DNA of 64,000 nucleotides, taken from Mansonella perstans (taxonomy: Eukaryota > Nematoda > Chromadorea > Rhabditida > Onchocercidae). Positions within the stretch are counted from its first letter, which is position 1; every line of letters begins with the position of its first letter. The stretch lies in assembly GCA_037074765.1 (NCBI GenBank), contig JBAMDO010000202.1, positions 5,001-69,000 of the forward strand, in the 5' to 3' direction. The translations under genes were made by a program, and so were the position numbers. Of this stretch, positions 52,501 through 64,000 are shown piece after piece. The notes below the pieces were generated by a model, which did no database searches, was not told where the DNA came from, and saw only the letters and a list, made by a program, of their open reading frames with translations.

Positions 52501-53336
52501 CGGATTGCTTGAAAATCCAAGGGAATTATGCTGTAGTTCAGCGCTTTGTTTGTTGCTTCCAGAACTGTTAATCCAAGAAGACAAAACTGCTTGTTTTTTT
52601 TTTTCATGTAAATTTCAGTAATTGAAAATTTTTTTTCACACAGTTAGTGCCAGCAATATACGGTGGAGAATGGTATGATGACAGTGGATATGCGGAAAAG
52701 CCGGAATTAGTTTGTCAAAAACCGATTAAAATAGAGCCGGAACACTACTACAAATGCGATTTACTATGGCAAAAATATGGTTTTCCAGAAGTGCCACCAA
52801 AATGTTCGGAAATAATCAAAAGAAAACAAACATTTGAAGTTCAAAAGTAAATTTGTATTGAAGTTAATGGATGGAAAGACAAAAAGAAAACCAGAAATTT
52901 TTGCTAAAGAAAATTAATAAAATGAAATTAATGAAGCAAAAAAAATATGGAAAATGGAACAATTTGTAAAAATGAAAATTCCCAATTCTTTTTCGGCGAT
53001 TTTTTGAAAAAAAAATAATTTCTGATAATTGAAAAAATTTTCCCATTTATTCAATATTTATTTTCTTCCAGAATTTGCGCAAATGAACCACAAACACTTC
53101 TATGGCATTTTAAAGTAAGCAGTGATATTGAATTTTCGATATTAATGCAGAGAGAGAATGATGACGAACAAACTGTTTGGCCTAAAATAACGCTTATGAG
53201 TTTACGAACACCTGAACAAGGTTCACTTATCTGTAAACCTGATAGCAAATATACGTTACGTTTTACAAATCCAAGTCGATTCCTGCTACCAGTTAGATTA
53301 CAATATGCAATTGAGTTATGTTCTGATGTATCATAA
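49550..53336 (+). CDS. CRAL-TRIO and GOLD domain protein (Sec14-like phospholipid-transfer family)
   Basis: Cytosolic lipid-binding/transfer protein related to animal SEC14L1-5 and C. elegans CTG-1/CTG-2. Exons 49550-49620, 50047-50245, 50586-50675, 50914-51144, 52106-52249, 52644-52846 and 53072-53336 encode 400 residues, the size of SEC14L2, and all phases close. The order is a CRAL-TRIO N-domain (IPESLNTKFYLARWWRAYNG), the lipid-pocket CRAL-TRIO core (VVTILDLSEI, then KIFLINSPALLSI with LDKATQSRLHF), a VPAIYGGEWYDDSG turn corresponding to the LPxxYGG motif, and a C-terminal beta-rich GOLD domain ending in a YTLRFTNPSRF-type strand. The GOLD domain suggests membrane-trafficking or protein-protein contacts, as in SEC14L proteins. 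Which of the two C. elegans paralogues it matches cannot be judged. The start is the first ATG in the exon that fits family length; the frame is open further upstream. It converges on rrp36. Confidence 0.93.
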
Positions 53337-53497
53337 CTAGGAATATTGCCCGGAAAAAAAAATGTTAATTTCAAATTACTTCTATTTAATTTATTGTTTG
53401 TGTAATGATTAAAATACTTGTTTGCTTTAATCACAGATTATTGTATAATTTGGGATATAAACGAAGAAAGAAAGTTCATTTTAATTATTTCGAATGA

Positions 53498-53503
53498 AAT
53501 AAA
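53498..53503 (+). terminator. AATAAA polyadenylation signal candidate
   Basis: Hexamer about 160 bases after the stop codon of the CRAL-TRIO/GOLD gene, within its roughly 1-kb convergent spacer with rrp36. The rest of that spacer (53504-54406) shows no other feature. Confidence 0.45.
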
Positions 53504-54406
53504 GAAAAAAATCTTCTAATTTAAATTAAAAAGCTCATTATTTTTTAGCAAAAGGTAATAATACTAATATCGCCATTCTATTGTTAATATTCGTTTATTC
53601 TAATTAAATAGGAAAATATATTAATAATCAATCATGCGTAAATCAATTTTACCTAATCGACGACTTTAATCAATAAATAATCAATTAATTAAAAAAAAGT
53701 ACGTCATCTCACTTATTTAACAAAACAAATATTTATCTTTCATTGATCAATGATTAGTTGTAAACACGACTGGCACGAAAAGAAAGCCAAGACATCTAAC
53801 AGAAAATCGACTTTAATCATTATTTTAGCACATCGAAAAAATAAATGAGCTTGAAATCAAATTCGTAAGTACGAAAACTTTACATAATTTTCTTTTTTTC
53901 TAGAATTTCAATCATTTATCCAAATAATAATATAACAATAAAATTGTTAAAAAAGAGCATTCAATATAATTTATCAAAAAAACAAAAAACAAGAAAAACC
54001 GATTAGCAACATTAACAAATCTGTTGGCAAATCATGTTGACAAATCAATTATGCAATTTATGAATGAATTCACTCTTTAATTTCATTATTTTATCATCAA
54101 AATGATGGATAAGCCTTAGGCTTACTTACATATACTTCCATATCATATTACTTTGTGTGTTAATTAAATATCATAAAATACAGAAAAATGTTCATCAGAC
54201 TCCAAATTGCCGAAAACACAGAAAACACGTATAATGTAATTTTAGCAAATTTACTGCCAGAAATTTTGAAGATAACCGACAGATTACCATCTTGAATGAT
54301 GACAATAAAAACAGTGTTTGTATATTTTACTCCAAGGACAATTTACAAGCAAAACCAGAAAATGTGACAGATGAAAGAAAAAGAGTCAACGTTGAAACAA
54401 AATCAT

Positions 54407-57400
54407 TTAATCACTTGAGAATTTCAATGATTCATTTTCATGGCTCACTGATCCACTAAGACCATTTCGCCGCTTATCCTGTTTTTTCATTTTTCGACGG
54501 AGGTATTTTTCCAATTTCTTTCCACTTTTCAATTCATCATACTTTTTCCGGCTTATAAGTTCGCGAATTTGTGCTTCAAATATCAAAATTGTTATTGATT
54601 TAAATGAATTTACTTGCAAATGGCAATTTTTTTAAAAATTCAATTCGAAATTAGTATTGAATATTGGCATTTTAGGCAACATTTTAAGGGAAAAAAGTTG
54701 ATACCAAATGAAATATTTGAATTATTTTACTGTACACCATAAATTTAAAAGCTAAACTCTTTTAGTATGAATGAAAACGAATATGATAACTAATCATAAG
54801 AATACATGAAGAGTTAAAAAAAAATAGTTTAACATTGGATGATCTTATATGATCAGTACAAACCTCTTGTCTTGAAGATTGGTAATAAACCTTGACGCAT
54901 ACGTTCATTATTCTCATGACGTATTTCACGGATTACTTCTTTACGGAGATTAACATCTGCTTGTGTTCTGCAATGAAAATAGATAAACATTTAATAAAAA
55001 CCAATAATTTTCAAAAAAACTGGCACATTAAATTTTACTAACTCATTCCTCACAGAATAATCAGGCAAAATGGAGGGAAAGAATAAATAAATAAGAACAA
55101 TGAATAACGATTATGATCATCAATAATGATAATGACATAACAACTGATAACTTCTAAGTGAATTTTAATTGAAACACCAAAATTTTTGCCAAATAACAGA
55201 GCAAAAAGTAAAAAGTAATAACTGAATTTTTCCCATCGAAAATTTATTAAGACGATAAATTTTCTGAAATAAATCTGTGTAAAATTTACCTTTCTTGATT
55301 TTTAATTTTCCGAAGTGCTTCTTTCAATTTGCCTTTGTTAACAGGTCCATCGTCTGATGCACTTTTGATTTCCTTCATTAATATCTAAAAAAATTTACAA
55401 GTTCAAAACCGGATATGCATGATTTAGACCTGAGATACATATTCAGATGTAGAAAATCTACAACACCTAGCCAACTTTATATTTTCAACACAAAAAATCT
55501 CTAAAACAATTCAGAAGTTACGTACCAAACCAGATAAAAGAGAAATGAGAAAAAAACGATACGATAGATACCTTTTTCTCTCGCTGACGTATTTCATTTA
55601 GAAAACTGTAATTATTGCGATAAATGTAATCATTAAACTCTCCACATCTGCTATCAAATCGAGGATCACTACTATAACAAAGATTGTAAATTAAAAAAAC
55701 TCATATGCTGAATCTCAAATCAACTGATAACATTAATGATCGCTTTCTGTAATGCGCTCTGTTCTTCCACAGAAACATTCTATCCATTTAATATAGATTA
55801 AGATAAATTCTTATTATGCTGTAGCAAAATTTACATTTGTTAGCAATGGTATTAGTTATTGGAACATAACGAAACAATGAAAAACTATTAGAAAATAAAT
55901 AAAATAATAACGAAATAGAAATAAACATCATTAGGAAAAAGTAATACAATATAAAAACTAAAACATTCGATAACATAACACTTATACTGGAGTATAATCG
56001 TTCAATATTTGAAGGATTAAAGGAAATAAAATGTAAAACAAGAATATTTGCTAAATAAAAATTGAAAAAAAAAAACGATTTTAGACAGATACAGAACGGA
56101 GTGTTACTTACATGGTTCTTTCCAATCTTTCATTCTCGAAAACGTTCCTGAATTTAGATACTGGTTTTTTCGACGAAACTTCACGTGGCCTTTTTGGATT
56201 GTCACGCTACAAATCAAACAGTTGAATTTCTGCGTTAGAAAAATGAAATAATCAGAAAAAACATTATTGTTAAAAATGTCTTCATTGGTAAGATAAAACT
56301 GTACGGGTCACGATTCTTGAAAACACAATTTCTTTCATGCCCTGACCGCCTTAATCATTATCATCGATAAGATAACATGCCTACATCTGTCATAAGAGAC
56401 TAGACTGGGACAAATTCTTAACGAGAACTTTTCCAACATACATAGAGATTACTGAACAAAATTTAAAATAAACACCACAAAAGCTTTTTGGGTCGATTTC
56501 ACGTTAACACTAGATGATGAATCTTCAACGAAGAATGTCTTGTCGAACAATTTCTTCCCTAATCGCTCTCGTAATTGTTTTGCTTTACCTAATGGAATTT
56601 TTGCAATTTCTGAAATTCAAAAATTCAAAATCCTGTCAGCATAGAAAGCTAAAAAACGATAATTGGAAATTAAAGTGCTAAAAAAATCGGTGATGATTTT
56701 AAAAGTTCAAGTACTAAAATAATAATTAGTAATTACAAAAATAAATACAAAAATAATCACAATCATGCAAGAAAACAACAAATGAAAAATTTGAAAACAT
56801 TCCAAAAAATACCTTCGCGAAATTCCGTATTGTTAAAACCAACTCTTTCATCCTCCGCAGTCTTCCCATCTGAGGAAGGCCTGTTAACTTCTTGTGGAAT
56901 GCTACTAAAAAAGCAGATTATGGTAGAAAATACATCGCTCGAAGATGCACAGAAAACAAAAATACAACCGCTTATAATATACAAAACTTTCTTATCTTAA
57001 TGATATCATTCCAAACTGCTTTATATCTATTTATTTATCTAACAAAAATTATCATCATTCTCCTACTACTCTGTTATAAAATGATGCTGCACCAACTCTG
57101 GAATCCTTCCCGATTGTCCTGTAACCATGTGCAATGCATCATTAAAAAAAAGTTAAGAGTCAGCAAAAAAAATTTAATTTTACTCATAGTAAATAGAATT
57201 CAATTTCCACCAAATATATAAAAATCTTATTTATTTGAGATAACTTCCAGAAATTGCTTTCATTATTTAACATTTTGCAATTAAATTCACCTCACTGAAC
57301 AGTCAAAAAAAGTATGAGTGAATGACCAACTTTGTGGCAAAGAATTTCAATCATGCAAATTGCGAACTTTCGCAAAAAAATTTTGCAAACCAAATATAAA

Positions 57401-57724
57401 GATTTTTCTTGCTTGTATATTTTTCATCAACTTACAAGTTTTTTCATCTTTCTAAATCATCTAACAATGATATTAATCCATTTAACTAATGAGTGATTTT
57501 AACACTAACCTAGATTGTTGCTGATTTAATTTCAAGCCGCTTTCATCGCTATTACAATCACTATCATTTTTATTGAAAATAGACTGATTATACTTCTGTT
57601 GACTTTTCATCCATTTTCCTTTCTTCGATTTCGAATTATTACTGAATGTTGTCTTCGTTGGAAATGTTCGTTGCATGCTTGCAAATTGATCCGCCATTTG
57701 GTTGAAAATTCTTTCCGCTTCCAT
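54407..57724 (-). CDS. rrp36: rRNA-processing protein RRP36 homologue
   Basis: Nucleolar component of the 90S/SSU processome needed for early cleavages that produce 18S rRNA (family knowledge). Exons (minus): 57724-57510, 56904-56813, 56609-56476, 56206-56112, 55671-55572, 55384-55290, 54967-54864, 54573-54407. They encode 333 residues and all phases close. The N-terminal third is Ser/Asn/Lys-rich and probably disordered. The conserved core follows with the family landmarks KRPREVSSKKPVSKFRNVF, then DPRFDSRCGEFN, YSFLNEIRQREKK, a charged coiled-coil helix and a KKYDELKSGKKLEKYLRRKM C-terminal block. The basic tail ends in a Ser-rich patch. An in-frame ATG 18 bases upstream (57742) would add six hydrophobic residues. 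I prefer 57724, which starts MEAERIF. The donor of exon 3 could be 3 bases earlier (GTG/GTG ambiguity). Confidence 0.93.
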
Positions 57725-57749
57725 AAAAAAAGGAAAAATCATATTTATA

Positions 57750-57750
57750 N
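57750..57750. other. Ambiguous base (N)
   Basis: The only unresolved base in the window, eight bases upstream of the alternative ATG of rrp36. It reflects assembly uncertainty. Confidence 0.98.
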
Positions 57751-58102
57751 ACTTATTTATCAGATTTGCAAATTTTAAAGAAATTAAAACTTTTGGTATT
57801 ATTATTGAATATATTTCAAGGGATAAAGATTTTTGTTTGTCTGAACTAAGTTAATAATATTAATTAACTTTCAGCAGTAGATATTTTTGATCACAAGCAA
57901 AAACGGAACTGATTATTTAAGAGTATCTTCTTAAAATTAAGCAGAATCTATATTTGAGGTAAGGAAAACATTTTTAAATCTAGATCATTCTTTAAATAAT
58001 AATTTAGTAAGAAATAATTACCTAATAATAAACAATTATCTGACCCGAAATAATGAATGGTAATGATGATAATGACAGTGATCACAATAACAGAATGACA
58101 AT

Positions 58103-58389
<287 letters not shown>

Positions 58390-60215
58390 GGATTAAAAAA
58401 ATTAAAAAGAGCTTCCACAGGCGGGAAAATTTCTTTTTAAAAGAAATCTCTGCACAATCCATCACAACAATTTTAATTCTAAAATTACACAATCAGTCAT
58501 CTCTTGAAATATTAGAGAAATCATGAAGTGATCCTTCTTTGCAAAAGGAAAAAACACTTCAAATATAAAAATTATATTTTGAAAGGTATATATTAAATTA
58601 GAAATTGGAAGTTATAAATTAGCTTTCCTCATTTTAACTTAATTTGATTGAAATGCCTTACACATATAATCTATTTTACCAATTAAGTTTCTTATTCGTT
58701 CTCGAGAGTAAATAAAAATTCTGAAGTGCTGTTTGATGACACAATGAAATATAAATTATAAACCGTTGTCACTATAGAATGATGAACCTTTGTTATGAAA
58801 AAAATTTGCTTATCGCAATTCCCTGTGGGATGGCAACATCAAACTACATCATAATTATGCCAAATTAGATCGAGTTGATTAACCCACAAGCTATGACTAA
58901 AATTATTATAATGAATAATTTTGAAAGAATGAAAAAAGACTGATAAAATATTAATCATTAGCAATGACAAAAACAACAAATATTGAATGGAATAATTAGT
59001 GCTTTTATTTATAATTTCTATTTACACAGAAAAGTTTTGGAAAAAATTTACAGTATACTTACTCATTTAGCAATGCATAAAGTACAAGCAAATAAAAAAA
59101 CGATGATTACAAGCAAATTTATAACTATACATATCATAAAAATAAATTTAAATACTGTAACAGAAAATTAATAAAATGTTTGCGGGGGAAATTATAAATA
59201 AAATAAAATTAAGCCTTTGAAAACACACACAAAAAATAACTGATTCTAAAAGCGAAAATAAAAAATTGAAATGAAAAATATTTTTCTCGTAAGTTTTATT
59301 CTTAATCATCGTTACTTCGTAATCAAAATGAAATTATCAATGGTAAATACCAATGTACAGTAGACAAATGCGGTATATAATGCGTTAATAATGTTAACTT
59401 AAGCCAAAATCAAAATAGTAATAATGAAGTAAGAATGACAATGATCGTAGCATATCATCTTTTTTTTCCAAATCATTTATCTTCTTTAAATTTTAACAGA
59501 TTTAAAATCTAATGAGAATGTAAAAGGGTAAAAAAAGTAAACAGGTCAAGTATTTAATTTTTACAAAATCTAGCAATTTTATGCTAAAGCATTAGATTTA
59601 TTCAATGGCACAATAAACATTTTAAATACATGGTTAGCAATATAAGCATTTTGCTCTAACAAAATTTACTTTAAGATCATTCAATTCGGTAATATCAAAA
59701 ATGAATCATAAAAAAATGACTATTGAAACATGATGAGCCGTGATAAAAGAAGCACAAAATATTAGCATGTGAACTGCAATAACTTTCCTGTACAGTGAGC
59801 ATGTGGTAATGTGTAAAATAAAAGCAACGACCCATTGCAGAAATTCTGGATCTTCAATTTCAAATTCAAAGCTAAAATAGCCTTTACTCATTGAATGACT
59901 ATTCGGTAGATGCTACCAAATCATAACCTCAAGCAATTCCCATATACTTAAAATAAGTATTCATAACCTTTCGAAATGAGTTTTTCCGAAAAATTTTATT
60001 CGACACCGGGAGACTTGTAAAACTCGCTAACAAACAAAAAGTTCAGAAATATTATCGAATTGTTTCACAATTAATAAAGAAAAAAAAGTTTCTTTTGATA
60101 ATAAAATATATCTTTTAAAACATGGGTCCCACAAAAAAGGAGAAGCAAGGCGAAAAAAAAAGCTAAATCCATTAAATACTGCGAACGAACGAAAAAAAAA
60201 ATTGCAGCCTTCATT
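58390..60215. other. Intergenic region between rrp36 (5' side) and atg-9 (3' side)
   Basis: Both neighbours are on the minus strand, so this holds the rrp36 promoter and atg-9 3' UTR. An E2F-like word GGCGGGAAAA sits at about 58420-58429, some 700 bases upstream of rrp36. A 61-residue minus frame (59706-59891) with a membrane-like segment is present but unrecognised. No definite gene is visible. Confidence 0.5.
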
Positions 60216-63200
60216 TCAAACATCCAGAAGATGATTTGACAATCCAGGAGGTGAGGATTCATTTCCAGTCAAGTCCTGTTGAAGCTGCTCGTCTTCACTT
60301 CGAGGCGAAAGCGATGTTTGTAGTGAAATCGCACTTTGTGCTGGGACACTCCAAACATTGCCTGATGCTTCTACACCTGTATCACTTGAAGTCTGTATCG
60401 TTGTTGCTACATTTGCAGAAACTGGTGAGTTCTGGACTACACGACGACAAGCCATAACTGTCGGAGTGGAAACTATTTCAGGGCGATGAATATCGCAATG
60501 AGTATGTAAATTACGCAAATATGCAATACTTAAAGCTGTCGCTTCTGACGTAAGGATCATATCAGCCAGATGACTTTTTCCTATAAAAAAATATATGTTT
60601 AATATTTCATCTGCGATTTATTATAACACTTAAAAAAAAAAAGTCGATAGACAACTAATACCATCTTATCACTCAAGTTTTTTGACAGTGCCACATCTGT
60701 CTTTGAAAAAGAAGCTATAAATAACATCATTAATATATGCAACCCATAGTCCTTCCGTGTTTGATATTTAAATTAATCCAATGGGGAATAAAAAAAGAAA
60801 GAAAAATTATAACAAAACTTACTTTCAGCATGTGAAGACACATTTGTTGCTGCACCATACCAATCAGGATCACGCAACGATGCAACAAATGGCTGACGAC
60901 CTACAAATTTTCTAAGTTGCTGCTCAGCAGTAGGATTGACAGAATGTAAACTATTCAGCAGCATGTTATCATCCACAAAAACACCATCTTTCAATATATT
61001 CATATCGCGTACCATCTGAAATTTCACAGAAACATTTTTGTTCTGCTCTTTTTATCAATGCAATTCACATTCGAAACTTATCTGAAGCTTAAAAATTAGG
61101 ACATACACGATCTCGTATATCATCAAGAAAACGAGCAGCACGAGATGGTGGCTTCCATTCTGGATGATTACTAGCAAAATTTATTAAAGACAGCTCCGTT
61201 TTTCCGTCATTTGCAGGAACTCTTCCATGCACATTTGCAAGCTCTGGAAATTAAGAAAAAGTATTGTTAAGCATTAACTATCCCGCATTTTGAAAATATC
61301 AATGACAGCAAACAGGAGGAATTTATAGTTAATTAAAGAAACATACAGCTATGAATTAATGATAAGTACTTGAAATTAATAATGCTAGAAAGTTAAAAAA
61401 TCGATTCTACCTTCTTTAGTACGCTCATCAAAACTCCAAGTCGGGTCTCCATGCTGTCTGATATCCATCTGCGCAAATGAGCAAACATCACCAAGGCCTT
61501 CCACAGAAATCGTAAAATTGTGAAAAAAATCCACAAGCTCTTTTGCTTTGGGACGAATCCTGGAAAGAACGATAATATATGATACTTCTGTAATTATAAA
61601 AATACCAAGCACCAAATTTAAAACATGAGGAAAAGAGAAATATGAAGAACTAAAAAACTTTTTCTTTTCATCTTGTCCCGAAAAATGCTTTTTTTCAACC
61701 ACCTCCTCTCTTAAACAGTATAGCTTTTAAAAAGAACTTACCAAAATAACAAAATAAATGGAGTTAAAATTGGACTTAGAAGTTCTTCAAGTAAAAATTT
61801 CGCTTTCAGCTCAAACAAATGTCCAAATTCCTTCCGAACCGTATCTGAAATATACAAGCCTAACTTCTTTGCTTTGGATTTTTTCAAATTTTTAGATGTG
61901 GAAGACACCAAATCTTCCGAAAATCAAAAAGCAGAAACTCTGAACATTGCAACATTGGTACTGATCAACAGTGTCAGAATCAAACACTAAATTTTTTTCA
62001 AGGATTAGGTCCGTTTTCTCACTGTCTTAAATAAAAAGTCTTAAAAAAAAATTCCCAGATAAATTATAACTTATCGCAGATCCTATCATAACAAATAACT
62101 ACTGCCAACTACTGCCGATTGCTTTGAATTTGATACGAACAAAAATTATTGAAGGGTAATAAAACACACCACAAGAAGAATCTAGGGTACTGAAATTACA
62201 AACATAAATAAAGTGTTCCACAATAATCAAGCATTTTTACAATACTTTTTTAGCGTGACATATATTTCACAATGACGGGAACATTTAACTAAGAAAATAA
62301 ACCTATTTTTATAATTTTTTTTAAACTACCTGTATGAGCTTTCCCTTTCCAAGCGTCTGGTGCATAATGTATATGTTCAATCACCATATCCAGCAGTGTT
62401 TCAGGCCAATAAATCATATTTTCATCACCAATGAATGACTGACACGCGACAGCAATCAAACCGCATACAGATATAATCGTCAGAACGTGCTCAACCTACA
62501 ACTTAGGCAGATACGACTTAATTACCAGATTGATGTTACTTTTTTTCTCATTTTTGTTTAAGATTGAAATTATGCACAGTATTACTTTCTTGATTATTCT
62601 CGTACTAAATTGAAACATGTAAATTTTAGAAAATGTCACCTCTGAAAAGATCTTGTTTAAAGAATAAATTACCAAATGCTTTTCTAAAAATATGATTCAT
62701 TTCATTTCAATTTCACTTAGTTAAAAAGAATCGAAAATGACTGAAATTATGCACTGAACTAACCGACAATACATCTTCATCCCATACACCTAGCGACAGT
62801 AACACTATGCAGATTGCACCTGCAACAAATTGCACTTTTCTAGCGATAACCTGCCCAATCGGTGAAAGAAACTGCTCCATGTACTGAGTTGCCGCTCGAT
62901 GACTTTTTGAAAGACGTATTCGCAATTCATGGTCCAACTCGTTGAAATGTCGCAACTTATTCCTGCAGTGCATTTATTATAATCGTATAAAAAAATATTT
63001 CTAATGGATTTGAAAAATTTCCTACTCATTAAACTTGAAGTGAAAATAGTATAAAATGATACCTCCCGAAGTTCGAATACCTACGCATGGCAAATGAACT
63101 CGGATCTCGCTTTAGCAGCTCGCCATATGTAAAGAAGAAATACAATACTTGATAAATGAATACAAGTGGGAAAAAAATAAAATTGCCAATAGCCATTATC

Positions 63201-64000
63201 AATATTGCCGAATCTAATTCATCCGCTGTAAAATAATGGTAAGTTTGGATATCGCGGAACGCTCACACTCATACTCAACATTCTTATATTCAGAATTTTA
63301 TATATTCAAAAAATAAAAATTTGAACTCTATTCTTGTGATGATCTTCAAGTAATTCCATAAGAGTAAAAAAAGATGAATCTCAACGACAAATAAATTTAT
63401 AATAAAGATCATCAATAAGAATTTATTCATTAATAAAATTTCTAAACATGTGAGCAGTTCCTTAATATTTCAAATTCAGAACAGAAAGTTTCATTTATTA
63501 TCACATTTGCTAATCTTACCAAGTCTAAAAACATTCTGCGGATGTTTGTACTCTTCCTTAAGTTCATACGGTCCCTTCCATGGGGACCAGACGCCGTAAA
63601 ACAACAACCATTCTAAATTCAATTTCAAACCGTTCGGCAAATATGGCATTGAACCAATAAAAGGCACATTGATTATCGGTGGCAGTATTTCCTTATTCAC
63701 AAGGGCGACAAAATAATTCTAAAATAAGAAAATAATAGAAAAACAGAAGAAATCCATCAATGCATATAGCTTATTGCTTGCTATAGAATCAGTCCAGTGG
63801 CAATACATCACAACAGTTAAAGTTTAAAAAGAATAAAAATCAATTACCTTATGCCTCAAAATACGTTGATAAAGATCCAAAGCAGTAATTCCATCCTTAT
63901 TTAAAATTAAATGTATAGATGGCTGTTTCTCGCATATAAGCTGTACAACTTCTTGCCATTTAAGATCGCCTATTAATACATCCTCAATACCTTCAAAAAC
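60216..64000 (-). CDS. atg-9: Autophagy-related protein 9 (ATG9), N-terminally truncated by the window
   Basis: Multi-pass membrane lipid scramblase carried on Golgi/endosome vesicles that seeds autophagosome membranes. Exons (minus): 64000-63848 (continuing off the edge), 63718-63520, 63225-63081, 62962-62764, 62495-62330, 61844-61742, 61559-61411, 61243-61107, 61015-60823, 60580-60216. They encode 602 residues in the window with phases closing. Diagnostic segments in order are LYQRILRHKNYFVALVNKEI, the GNFIFFPLVFIYQVLYFFF membrane helix, RHFNELDHELRIRLSKSH, QFLSPI, WDEDVLSVEHVLTI, FELKAKFLLEELLSPILTPF, FFHNFTISVEGLGDVCSFAQ and MDIRQHGDPTW, all hallmarks of the ATG9 core. After the core comes a Ser/Thr-rich cytosolic tail of about 230 residues. 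The missing N-terminus should contain the first membrane helices and sorting motifs. The donor of exon 61243-61107 was set at CGT/GTATGT to keep phase. Confidence 0.97.

Noticed and set aside
53051..53434. 127-residue minus-strand frame
   Set aside because: Antisense to the last exon (GOLD domain) of the CRAL-TRIO/GOLD gene.
56782..57221. Plus-strand frames of 72 and 109 residues
   Set aside because: Antisense to rrp36 exon 2 and its introns; no recognisable domain.
60236..60457. 73-residue plus-strand frame
   Set aside because: Antisense to the atg-9 C-terminal tail exon.

Overview
This is a 64-kb piece of a nematode nuclear genome. The DNA is very A+T-rich, its genes are split into short exons by small GT/AG introns with T-rich TTTCAG-type acceptors, and the proteins have recognisable nematode orthologues. 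The two-DM-domain MAB-3 gene in particular points to Nematoda. The base composition and long AT-rich spacers suggest a clade III spirurid or filarial worm; that placement is inference, since there is no rRNA or mitochondrial marker. I rebuilt the exons by hand from splice signals, reading phase and family alignment. All internal phases close in every gene model, but rare-donor or rare-acceptor junctions are flagged.

Layout, left to right: (1) 325-2863 (+), the 3' part of an endonuclease/exonuclease/phosphatase (EEP) hydrolase, 5' end off the window; (2) 3278-4835 (-), a secreted two-EF-hand MCFD2-like protein, convergent with it; (3) 6847-16191 (+), msh-5, the meiotic MutS-gamma subunit, 22 exons, with an added disordered tail; (4) 17429-22361 (-), a divergent importin alpha, convergent with msh-5; (5) 26623-28673 (-), mab-3, the double-DM-domain sexual regulator, followed upstream by a tandem-repeat zone and a gene-poor tract of about 16 kb; (6) about 46.58-46.82 kb (-), a lone decayed BEL/Pao-type Gag fragment; (7) 49550-53336 (+), a CRAL-TRIO + GOLD (Sec14-like) protein; (8) 54407-57724 (-), the ribosome-biogenesis factor RRP36, convergent with it; (9) 58.10-58.39 kb, a large AAT microsatellite; (10) 60216-64000 (-), atg-9, N-terminus off the right edge.

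The genes do not form an evident operon or a single pathway: housekeeping functions (ER-Golgi cargo export, nuclear import, rRNA processing, autophagy, lipid transfer) are mixed with reproduction genes (msh-5 and mab-3, with a divergent importin alpha between them). I saw no tRNA, rRNA, CRISPR array, intact transposon or bacterial (Wolbachia-like) insert. I found no convincing novel multi-gene system. The most interesting items are the extra msh-5 tail with two possible 3' ends, the importin alpha whose major NLS groove has lost key residues, the very long Pro/Ser linker inside MAB-3, and a palindromic 28-bp tandem array upstream of mab-3.
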